From: Atriophallophorus winterbourni
Taxonomy: Eukaryota > Platyhelminthes > Trematoda > Plagiorchiida > Microphallidae
DNA length: 64,000 bases
NCBI GenBank assembly: GCA_013407085.1
Contig: JACCGJ010014754.1
Location: forward strand, 18,725-82,724
Direction of reading: 5' to 3'
Position numbers and translations under genes: made by a program. Position 1 is the stretch's first letter. Every line of letters begins with the position of its first letter. Shown piece by piece: positions 56,901-64,000 of the stretch. Under the pieces are notes generated by a model. It made no database searches. It was not told where the DNA came from and worked only from the letters and a program-made list of their open reading frames with translations.

Positions 56901-58315
56901 AAAACGACAAAGCTTGATCATGAGTTCGATAAAAGATTCTTTTTGAACGAGTTTCGTCGGCTTGGTGACAATACTAACAATGTTTGCAATGGTAAACACA
57001 AGACGAATGTCAACTATAAGACACTCGACAGAAATTGTAATAAGAAAATGTAATAAGTCAAAAAGACCGGAAGGAGACTGGATACAAGGCTACGCGAGCA
57101 TCGATTAGCTGAAACGCTTTTGGTCTCAATAAACACGCGTCGCTATTGGAATCAATGTTCAATCCCTGCTACTTAAAAACACGTCACATACGATAAATTC
57201 TCGATGTTTGACATTCAACGAAGCAATATCACAATTAACTATAACTGAACGCTAGCTATGGCCCAATGGGACACAAATTGTGCTAGGCGCGCAACAGGAA
57301 TACTAAACAGCGTGGTATCCCGGGAAAAGCGTGGTAAAACCCAGGCAATTAAGCTGCGCAGAAAGTTACGCTGACAGTAAATGCGGGTTTGCCGATGAAA
57401 TCATCTCAATCTACTACACGAGGAGCACTCTGGCCAAAATAACGGATGTACAATCGTGTTAAATTGATTTGCCACCAGTACTGAACTGTATGCGAAAATG
57501 CGGTAGCCTCACTGTCATTTATATTTTCATTCTAAAATCTGTCTAGCCGCGGGCAACCTGACGGTATCTCAGCCCACTTGCAGTCTATGACTGCGGCACT
57601 TGGCATGGATCAGGATTGTTATTCCATGCATGCATGCGTGCAAAGAGAATAGAAGGCAGTTGGTCGGTGCATTTGCTAGCAGAGTGTAACCATACTAGGT
57701 AATAGCGAAAAAGAATTCAATTTTGGCTATTTGTCGAGCCTGTGGGAAGCAAATAACGAGTATTCATTGTTTGAGCCAAAGGTTTTCGCTTTAATTTCTG
57801 AAAGCAATAAGGATGCCATCAGGTGCGTCTGGAGGCAGACATAGCGGATTGGAGAAGAATTTCTTCTCAATGCTTACTATGCCATATGCGTAGAGCAAGG
57901 TAGCTTGAAGTACTGGGCGATAGTGGAAAATTTATACAAAGGAGATCACCGCAGCATTTTTTGATTGAAATCATTTACCAGATCGGGTCTCTACAGTAAT
58001 TTTTATAGTACAAGTAAACATCGAATTCTTGTACAAAATGAGGCGAAAAGAACATACCTGTGGAATAACAAGAATGTCAGAAAATATAATGGCAGCATCC
58101 AAGTCAAACCGTTCAATAGGCTGAAGGGTCACTTTGCAACAGAGTTCAGGTGTACGGCAGATGGAAAAGAAATCGTGGTGTTTCCGCACTTCTTGAAATT
58201 CAGGCAAATAGCGCCCAGCTTGCCGCATAATCCATACTGGAAGTCGTTCAATTGGGAGCCCCTTAGCTGCGCGAATAATAGAATCGTTCTTGAGGGCTGG
58301 AAATTTTTGTGACAT
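50734..58315 (-). CDS. UROD: Uroporphyrinogen decarboxylase, four exons, complete
   Basis: UROD removes four carboxyl groups from uroporphyrinogen III to give coproporphyrinogen III, a cytosolic haem-synthesis step. Exons on minus: 58315-58058, 55152-54784, 52826-52554 and 50916-50734. They join in phase 0 with GT-AG ends and give 360 residues (human has 367). The joins restore conserved blocks: [45 protein letters not shown]. Substrate-binding residues are present: Arg31 and Arg35 in [10 protein letters not shown], Asp80 in FSDIL, Tyr158 in YMVEGGGS, Ser213 in ESHAG, His337 in LGHGIYP. No frameshift or stop was seen, so it is likely functional. An acceptor-like AG lies 11 bases before the ATG. 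Each intron carries one copy of repeat S. Confidence 0.95.
51250..51300 (-). mobile_element. Short CR1-like 3' tail fragment
   Basis: 'cagaactcagaaagttttat' followed by 'ggtagaaaaa' is the reverse complement of the 3' end of the A/E family, including its tandem tail. Confidence 0.6.
51893..52121 (+). repeat. Repeat S copy (forward) in UROD intron 3
   Basis: Contains 'ttggctaagatactgtcagg', 'ccaggc' and ends 'ttgcacatccatg'. The start is more diverged than in other copies. Confidence 0.8.
52554..52826 (-). CDS. UROD: UROD exon 3
   Basis: Residues 210-300: [50 protein letters not shown] to VTLQ. The segment before PPMIVFAKD ([10 protein letters not shown]) is a few residues longer than in human UROD. 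Acceptor GACCTAG, donor GTTTGTC. Confidence 0.95.
52827..54783 (-). other. UROD intron 2 (2.0 kb)
   Basis: Contains a forward repeat S copy at 53578-53809. Otherwise nothing recognised. Confidence 0.85.
53578..53809 (+). repeat. Repeat S copy (forward) in UROD intron 2
   Basis: Full-length copy, from 'tatgtatgaaatcacaagct' to 'gcacatccgtgc'. Confidence 0.82.
54784..55152 (-). CDS. UROD: UROD exon 2
   Basis: Residues 87-209: [61 protein letters not shown] to GAQLLQ. Acceptor TTATTCTCAG, donor GTATGTGT. Confidence 0.95.
55153..58057 (-). other. UROD intron 1 (2.9 kb)
   Basis: It contains a reverse repeat S copy at 57442-57625. The rest shows no recognised element or gene. Confidence 0.85.
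57442..57625 (-). repeat. Repeat S copy (reverse) in UROD intron 1
   Basis: Contains 'aacggatgtacaatcgt' and 'cgggcaacctgacggtatct' blocks of the consensus, with a deletion near its start. Confidence 0.75.
58058..58315 (-). CDS. UROD: UROD exon 1
   Basis: Residues 1-86: N-terminus, [15 protein letters not shown] (substrate-binding Arg residues) and [13 protein letters not shown] (catalytic Asp). Donor GTATGT follows at 58057. Confidence 0.95.
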
Positions 58316-58326
58316 TAGGATTTGAA

Positions 58327-58350
58327 CTATAATGAAAAAAACAATAAATA
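58327..58350 (-). promoter_or_regulatory. Polypyrimidine tract and AG 11 nt before the UROD ATG
   Basis: On minus: a T-rich run (TATTTATTGTTTTTTTCATT) then ATAG, leaving an 11-nt leader. It matches the layout in front of cenH3. It may accept a spliced leader, or be an ordinary acceptor for a 5'-UTR exon. Confidence 0.45.
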
Positions 58351-58459
58351 ACTATGAGAAATGTTTTTCGAAATGAAATGTTTACAATTATTATCATCAT
58401 TATAAAGCGCAAGTCGGGAATTAGACAAAGTGACAAGCAACAAAAAGCAAAAACGGATA

Positions 58460-58690
58460 AGCAATTATAATATGCAAATGTGCATAACAAGCAGCTTGAT
58501 TTTGTAGTTTCACTGCATGTAAATTTGTATTTTTGCTAAAACATACGATAGATTGATATAGGATAAAAATTGATATGCACAATAAACTACACTGGCGCAA
58601 CTAATTTCCGTTTGCAGCCATTAGGTTCCAAACAACTATTAGGCGGACCTTTTGGACCCCACTGTAGTGATTCAGTAACCCAGTTTTTCT
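58460..58690 (+). repeat. Direct repeat, copy 1 (upstream of UROD)
   Basis: Matches 59790-60030: shared blocks include 'atataggataaaaa', 'aataaac', 'tggcgc' and 'caactattagg'. It starts about 145 bases from the UROD ATG, so it may overlap the promoter. Confidence 0.68.
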
Positions 58691-59789
58691 AATACATATC
58701 TCATGTCTCCCCTTTTATATTACAGCTACTATAATCCTGTTCTAGAAGACTAAATCCTTTTGAACGAGCCTTTGTCCTTTTTATTATATGAACGTTTGCG
58801 TCTATATCACTCAACACCCACTAAGACGAACGATTATGCCCGCTAAGTATTTACAAACAGAGATATTAATGAACAAGACTAGAAGACTTAAGAATGCAAA
58901 ACAAAACCTATGTCTGTATGCATGCATATATATGTGCATGAAAGCGCAGGCATGGATCTAGACATAGTGCCGCACATTCTGACTAGTTTTCTTCTGCAAG
59001 CTTATTCAAAGGTTACCGCTTATGGGATAACATTCGCTCTGGAAAGTACAGTGGCCATTTACACTGAGAACTGCCGCTGACTCGGGTGAGGTTATTCAAA
59101 ATAGACATTGAACAACATAATATTAATTTGTTTTATATGCAGATCACGAAATGTTTTTAACTAACTAATTTTTTAACTATCCCAATAATGGAAAGGAATA
59201 TTTTCGACTGAACCAAGCGCAGCTTCCTCATACTAGTAAATGGCTACCTGGCTTCTTCATAGAGGCCTTGAGAACAAAGTAAAATAGGATTAGATTGAAA
59301 AACATACTTAAAACCTGTGGAAAGAGCTGTGGTTTCATCATCGACACCAGTGTGCCTGGCAAGCAGTACGGCTGTGGTTCAATATCAACCATGTTTGCTC
59401 ATTTTTTAAAACATACTCAAGCTCAAATACCCCCAATACCAAGACGTAAACTGGACATCAAAAGCAGTCGGCAGTCGTTTACAATCGTGTCTATTGTGTA
59501 AAATCATATGACCAATACAGATTCCAAAATGGAAATCAGAGATAAGAATCTCGCTGTGGACCCCAGCAATCTAGGAAACAAATTAAAAAGTTCAAAACCA
59601 TTTTGACGTAATACTCGTTTACAAAATCTAATTTTAACACAATGGCACCACCGAATACTAGCACTTTGTGAAAGACAACCAGGTGTCAAGAATAAAAAAA
59701 TCAGTGAATTTTTACATTGGGACGAGACAGCTTTTGCATCTTCATCGGTATAAAGCAAAGGTCTGTAGCTAGACAAACAGACAAGTAAC
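58691..59789. other. Intergenic, with a partial repeat S
   Basis: A partial forward repeat S lies at 58935-58985. No gene was recognised. Confidence 0.45.
58935..58985 (+). repeat. Repeat S, partial copy (forward)
   Basis: Only the start of the consensus: 'gcatgaaagcgcaggcatgg' and 'gtgccgcac'. Confidence 0.6.
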
Positions 59790-60030
59790 ACGAAGCAGGA
59801 AAAGCAGATAAGCCAAAGCGGGCAAGCGTAATATACAAATGCGCAAAACAGCTTGTTTTTGTAATTTCATTGCATATGATTTTCCATGTGTATCAAATAT
59901 AATACAATCATATAGGATAAAAAATCATAATACAAATAATAAACCATATTGGCGCCACAGACTTCGGTTTGCAACCATGTCGCGTGAGGTTTGTAAGCAA
60001 CTATTAGGTGGAACCCATTTATGCAAACGA
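59790..60030 (+). repeat. Direct repeat, copy 2
   Basis: The counterpart of 58460-58690. It runs directly into the minus-strand RT fragment that follows. Confidence 0.65.
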
Positions 60031-60250
60031 ATACGCCCAACTGAACTTAGGGCTACGGGGGAGTTTCTTCATCCCGACGAGCTACATCATGGACTGGTCA
60101 TCCAGTCGCTTAGCGCAGCATCAACTAGGCTCTGCGAATAAGGTACAGTATTGTAAACGGTAATGGGGCTTTCTTAAAACATGCCCCAACCAACGCAAAC
60201 GAGCTAGGGTCAGCATTTATCTCAGTCCGTAGTCTCTTAGTCCTAATGCA
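60031..60250 (-). mobile_element. RTE-like ORF C-terminal fragment
   Basis: On minus it reads RWLGHVLRKPHYRLQYCTLF, the block typical of the C-terminus of RTE-type polyproteins, with stops nearby. Confidence 0.62.
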
Positions 60251-60300
60251 GGGATATCATCATCAGAAACAGGATTACATCGGTAAAATATACCGAATGC

Positions 60301-60780
60301 TTAACCCTTTCAGGACGGATGTAACCTTTTGGTTACATAAATTTCGCAAGTCATTTTAAGCTAATTCTAACTGCATTTTCCGAATTTTTTTGCACGGCGG
60401 CATACAGAATTTTGTCAACTGCAGGGTGGTTTTCTTCTTTGTTCGCAATCATCATTGACTTGTCCACAGTGAAAGAGAAAGTATGTGCCAGTATAAACTT
60501 AGTGATGCCTCCAAAGACATTATGTAAAAAATTAGAATAAATCAGAAAATCATCGAAATGCGTTGCATTTAAATAGATGTTACATCCGGCAGAAGTCACC
60601 AAAATCGTACGCTGGTGACTTATGCCGGATGTAACCAATTGGTTACATTTTGTTATTTTTTCAATTATGTGAATATCACAAACTTTTTATATTATTTGTT
60701 ATTTCACCCCTGGGCAACTCGTTTCCAAAGAAAAATATTTTATTTCGGGTTAGAAAATAATTCAGGCATGAAAGGGTTAA
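60301..60780. mobile_element. piggyBac-like MITE with TTAA target duplication
   Basis: The element is 60305-60776 (472 bp). Its ends, CCCTTTCAGGAC and (reverse complement) CCCTTTCATGCC, match at 10 of 12 bases, and TTAA stands on both sides (60301-60304, 60777-60780). TTAA duplication with a CCCTTT end is typical of the piggyBac superfamily. Inside are hairpins: an arm pair at 60579-60600 and 60614-60635, and a perfect 20-base palindrome at 60629-60648. No transposase is encoded, so it is non-autonomous. The related repeat at 11585-11830 has only one TTAA and no insert. Confidence 0.85.
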
Positions 60781-60975
60781 CTGCCACACAACAACGAAAA
60801 AGTAAAATCCTAAAAGATAGGGAAGGGTGGGACTTAAATAGCTACAAATTCTATAGAAGAGTAAGCACAAAAATCTGGGATGAGGTGCCTACACCTCGAA
60901 TGAAACATGCATCAAAAAAGTTTCGTGAACGAATGGAGCGAAATCAGCATGACAGCTTCCTTGACGTAGGTTGCG
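60781..60975 (+). repeat. Right part of the repeat split by the MITE
   Basis: Matches 11637-11830. One frame is open (KSKILKDREGWDLNSYKFYR, PRMKHASKKFRERMERNQHD), so it may come from a protein-coding element that I do not recognise. Confidence 0.68.
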
Positions 60976-61019
60976 TGCCGAGACCTCGTCATCTAACGAT
61001 GCAGAACTATTGATGTAAC

Positions 61020-61682
61020 TAACGAGATACGTAAAACGATCTACAATTTTAAGTGCCTGATTGTCAAGTAATAGATTGCTATTTGATAAGTCGGTGTCCT
61101 GCAGCAGGACACTGCACTTAGAGGGTGCAAAAGCATTCCAAATGCGGGCACAATACTAGATAGTTTGTTCAGTATCGGTTGTGCATCTGTGTACGAGTCG
61201 ATGAGCCGAACTATATCATCAACATAGTCTAAGTCGAGAAGCTTGCAACCTGGCATTATGTAAACTCCGAAAGCTGGGGATTCTTCGTTGAATAAATTCC
61301 ATCATGGCATCAATTACAAATTTGAACAGAAACGGAGAAATCGGACGCCGCTTGTGGTGGGGAATTTGGGTGAAAGGTCGTTGTAAACCCTAACGCATCC
61401 GCGTTCATGAGCATAAAGTGTAGGCAGTATGTTGACATACTTTTGCGGAACGCCTTTGCACAGAAAGGTGTCAAACAGGACATTTCGATCGACTAAATCA
61501 AATGTTACTATGAAGTCTAAAACGATGGATATCGTCGGCTGTCGATAAGTGTGCCGCAGTTCTAAGATCTGTCGAACAGTAAAAACGTGGTCGACACAGC
61601 GTCTGCCGAGCCGGAAGCCAGCTTGCTGCTCTCGGAGATGTGATTCCCTATGAGACGTTAATCTTCGAAGAAATATGGAAGA
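61020..61682 (-). mobile_element. RTE-like reverse transcriptase fragment ('K')
   Basis: On minus: RRLTSHRESHLREQQAGFR, LGRRCVDHVFTVRQILE, SIVLDFIVTFDLVDRNVLF, and in the next frame LLDLDYVDDIVRLIDS, with the YVDD catalytic motif. A frameshift near 61310 breaks it. Its upstream end joins a partial repeat S at 61683. Confidence 0.82.
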
Positions 61683-61757
61683 AATCATAGACTGTACGTG
61701 GGCTAAGATGCCGTCAGGTTGCCCAGGACTAGATAAATATGAGAAGGAGAATGGAAC
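61683..61757 (+). repeat. Repeat S, partial copy (forward)
   Basis: Contains 'gctaagatgccgtcaggttg' and 'gatgagaagg'-like sequence from the middle of the consensus. It sits directly against the RTE-like fragment. Confidence 0.65.
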
Positions 61758-61789
61758 AATATGTTTTTGTGTTTTGTGATTATTTAAAA

Positions 61790-63775
61790 GTTTTTTCATA
61801 AGACAATGAGTGAAAATATGGTAGGCTATTTAGCGTCTAATGCGCTTTTCAAGTATAACATGTTGGGGAAGTTTACTAAGCCATCTGGGAGCATATTCCA
61901 GGAGTTGACCACACGGTTGTTGGAAAAGTGCTCACGAACCAGCAGCCTGGATCTACTCTTAAGAGGTTTCAGAGATTTACCCCTTGTAGATGTTTTGGGG
62001 GCAGATTAAGTAATTCATTAATATTATCACCCGTGAGACCATTTTGAATCTTAAAGGCTTCTATTAGGTCGACTCGCAGCCGCCGTCTTTTTAGTGAGAA
62101 CAGATCGAAGTCCTTGAGTGTTCTCTTACTTGACTGACCCTCAACCATCCTAATCGCAAGGCGATGGACCCTTTCGAGACATGCGATATCTTTTTTTAAG
62201 TACGGTGCCCAGGATTAAACACAGTATTCCAAGTGAGACCGCACTACTACCTTGTATAGGGGAATGAAGATGGAAGGTTTTCGGCATGACAACGCTGAGC
62301 GCAGTCTGAACAATTAACTGCGAGGCTTGCTTGCTGCTTCGGCACATTGAGTAGCCCACTTAAAATCTCCTGTTATAGTAATACCGAGATCCTTCATTTT
62401 CTGAGCAGCAGCTATTATGATAGTTCCTTCGCCGACTTCTAGTTGGGTTGTCGCTAAATCATTCGTCAGAACACAGCGCTTCCCGAATTTAGTGGCAAGG
62501 CCCATATCATTGTTCACTCGATGACTTTTTCTACTGTCATTTCCTAGGATCTTAACATCATCAGCAAACAGGAAGCAACGTGAACTCAAAAGGTTCCAAA
62601 GGTTGTCACAGCCGGGGGTGGTAGTAGGAATAAGCCACCTACTATCTATAAAATGCTCCCACGTATCGTGCGTCTCAAATAGCCTCTGACAACCAAGTCC
62701 AACTCCTGGCCTGCACGAGTGGCTTTCACAAGCCCGGCGGAACTGCTCTTACAGACAGGAGAAGGGGCGAAGGTGGGTGACTGGCGCCTTAAAACCAGTT
62801 TGCTCCGGGCAGATGGAGCTCGTCAGCTACTGGCAATCCATCTAGGGGAAGGAAAACCCTGACCCCAAACCCCCACTGCCTTGTGGGTCACCCGATTGCG
62901 GGAAAGGCTTCGGGAGAAAACCCCGAGAAAAAATCCGGAGAGAAGTCCCGTAGGTAGATAACTGGCGCACAGCGCGTTTATCTGCCAACTCCCTGCTGCC
63001 TTGTAGGTTGCACTTGGCTGTGCAAAGGCTAGAGAGGTGTACTCGAACAAACAACGAGTGGTGCTGGGGACATCACTTGTACACTACCCCCAAGAAACTT
63101 CATGATGATGTCTCAATGGGTCTGCGTACCGTCTACGGAGTTCGCAGGTGGGAACGAAACTGGATCACGATCTGCAATGATCTCGCCTCCGATCGACGTG
63201 TGTGGGCTGGTGTGATCCGAGACATCAATGAAGCCGGCTAATCCACCCGTGGAGCCGACCGCACAAAAGTAAAGTAAGTAAGTAACGTGAACTCAAGCAG
63301 ACTACCAGGTAGTTTAAAAAAATAAGAAAATGTAGTGGACCAAGCTCTGAGCCATGAGGCACACCACTGAGTATCACTGATTCCTCCGAGGACACCCTTG
63401 CAATTCTAACATAGTACGGTCGGTTAAGAAGCTGTCTAACGATCGATGTAGTTCACATGTGACGCCACATATTCTTAGTTTGTACAGAAAGTTCCTATGG
63501 TTCACTGAGTCAAAAGCCTTTTGAAAATCAAGACAGCATAATTCGATTACTCTCCCTTCATTGAGCCGTAATGTCACTTCATCAAGAAAACTCAGATTTG
63601 TTAGGCAGGACCTTGCTTTCCAGAATCCGTGCTGGACATAGGATAGTAATGAATTGGCTACCAATTCTTTACATATCTGGTGCCGAATGATTTTTTCCAA
63701 GCACTTGCAACGAATGCTGGTCCTAAGCGGAACATTTATAGCCAATTCCTTACTATCCGATAATCAGCAAACGGA
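61790..63775 (-). mobile_element. Non-LTR element interrupted by a SINE-like insert ('L')
   Basis: On minus: RT start (SYVQHGFWKARSCLTNLSFL, CLDFQKAFDSVNHRNFLYKL; 63745-63374), then the insert at 62590-63283, then FLFADDVKILGND (62589) and the post-RT region (62310-61800), where KDIACLERVHRLAIRMVEG is readable across frames. It is a family distinct from the others; the C-terminal part resembles the plus fragment at 63851. Confidence 0.8.
62590..63283 (+). mobile_element. SINE-like RTE derivative with 13-bp target duplication
   Basis: 694 bases. It starts near AGGTTCCAAAGGTTGTCA, shares its first 430 bases with the RTE leader at 5037, and ends GCCGACCGCACAAAAGTAAA plus GTAA repeats. The target duplication AACGTGAACTCAA is perfect (62577-62589 and 63284-63296) inside element L. 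A short frame near the 3' end (RRWERNWITICNDLASDRRV) looks coding-derived. Probably moved by RTE machinery. Confidence 0.85.
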
Positions 63776-63815
63776 TTCTCGAACTGCAACCAATATTTGT
63801 TATCAAATGTGCATA

Positions 63816-63850
<35 letters not shown>
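63816..63850. repeat. (TA)n microsatellite
   Basis: About 35 bases of TA dinucleotides between two copies of the same LINE family in opposite orientation. Confidence 0.95.
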
Positions 63851-63851
<1 letters not shown>

Positions 63852-64000
63852 TGGGCACCGTATTCAAAAAAAGATATAGCATGTCTTGACAGGGTCCAGC
63901 GCATTGCGCCTAGGATGGTTGAGGGTCAGACAGGTAAAACCTGATGCAAGACTCAGGGACCTCGTTTTGTTCTCATTAAAGAGACGGCGGCTGTGAGGTG
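63851..64000 (+). mobile_element. C-terminal fragment of an L-type LINE, runs off the window
   Basis: Encodes WAPYSKKDIACLDRVQRIAP then RMVEGQ, matching the minus-strand element L region near 62140-62210. Confidence 0.7.

Noticed and set aside
56641..56910. 89-codon minus-strand frame in UROD intron 1
   Set aside because: Looks weakly coding but has no family I can name and no supporting splice structure.
57965..58312. 115-codon plus-strand frame
   Set aside because: Antisense shadow of UROD exon 1.
1..64000. tRNA, rRNA, CRISPR arrays, bacterial operons or terminators
   Set aside because: No B-box type tRNA arms, conserved rRNA blocks or regularly spaced direct repeats with unique spacers were noticed; the genes are spliced and eukaryotic.

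Overview
This is eukaryotic, metazoan DNA: genes have long spliceosomal introns, no operons are visible, and the background is AT-rich and crowded with non-LTR retrotransposons. Several elements have CR1-like RT/EN proteins with a PHD-like finger in ORF1, and others look RTE-like. With short 5' leaders compatible with spliced-leader trans-splicing, this suggests a flatworm, most likely a trematode fluke. That assignment is inference from repeat style and gene structure, not a database match.

Three host genes can be reconstructed. (1) 1045-3652, plus strand: a two-exon, 132-residue centromeric histone H3 variant (CENP-A/cenH3 type). (2) 7395-13040, minus strand: a two-exon, about 516-residue divergent SOX-like HMG-box protein whose HMG box is split by a 4.1 kb intron. 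(3) 50734-58315, minus strand: a complete four-exon, 360-residue uroporphyrinogen decarboxylase (UROD, haem synthesis) with all tested active-site residues present. A possible unidentified coding exon touches the left edge (1-456).

The rest is mobile DNA. A 5'-truncated CR1-like copy lies at 14.1-16.7 kb and 3'-end fragments at 19.7-26.1 kb. From 26.1 to 44.7 kb is a CR1 graveyard: a near full-length element with an intact ORF2 (26.1-31 kb), a frameshifted one (31-34.9 kb), a full-length copy on plus that has lost its endonuclease but keeps an open RT frame (34.9-39 kb), a further plus copy split by a minus-strand insertion (39-42.9 kb), and 5'/internal fragments to 44.7 kb. RTE-like pieces lie at 5.0-6.8, 49.3-49.75, 60.0-60.3 and 61.0-61.7 kb. 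A SINE-like RTE derivative (62.59-63.28 kb) sits in another LINE with a perfect 13-bp target duplication. A roughly 230-bp interspersed repeat (here 'repeat S') occurs nine times, including every UROD intron and, as an inverted pair, the cenH3 intron. A 472-bp piggyBac-like MITE at 60.3 kb has TTAA duplications, and a related repeat at 11.6 kb preserves the uninserted state.

The three genes (centromere chromatin, transcription factor, haem enzyme) share no pathway; they are neighbours separated by repeats. No rRNA, tRNA or CRISPR was recognised.
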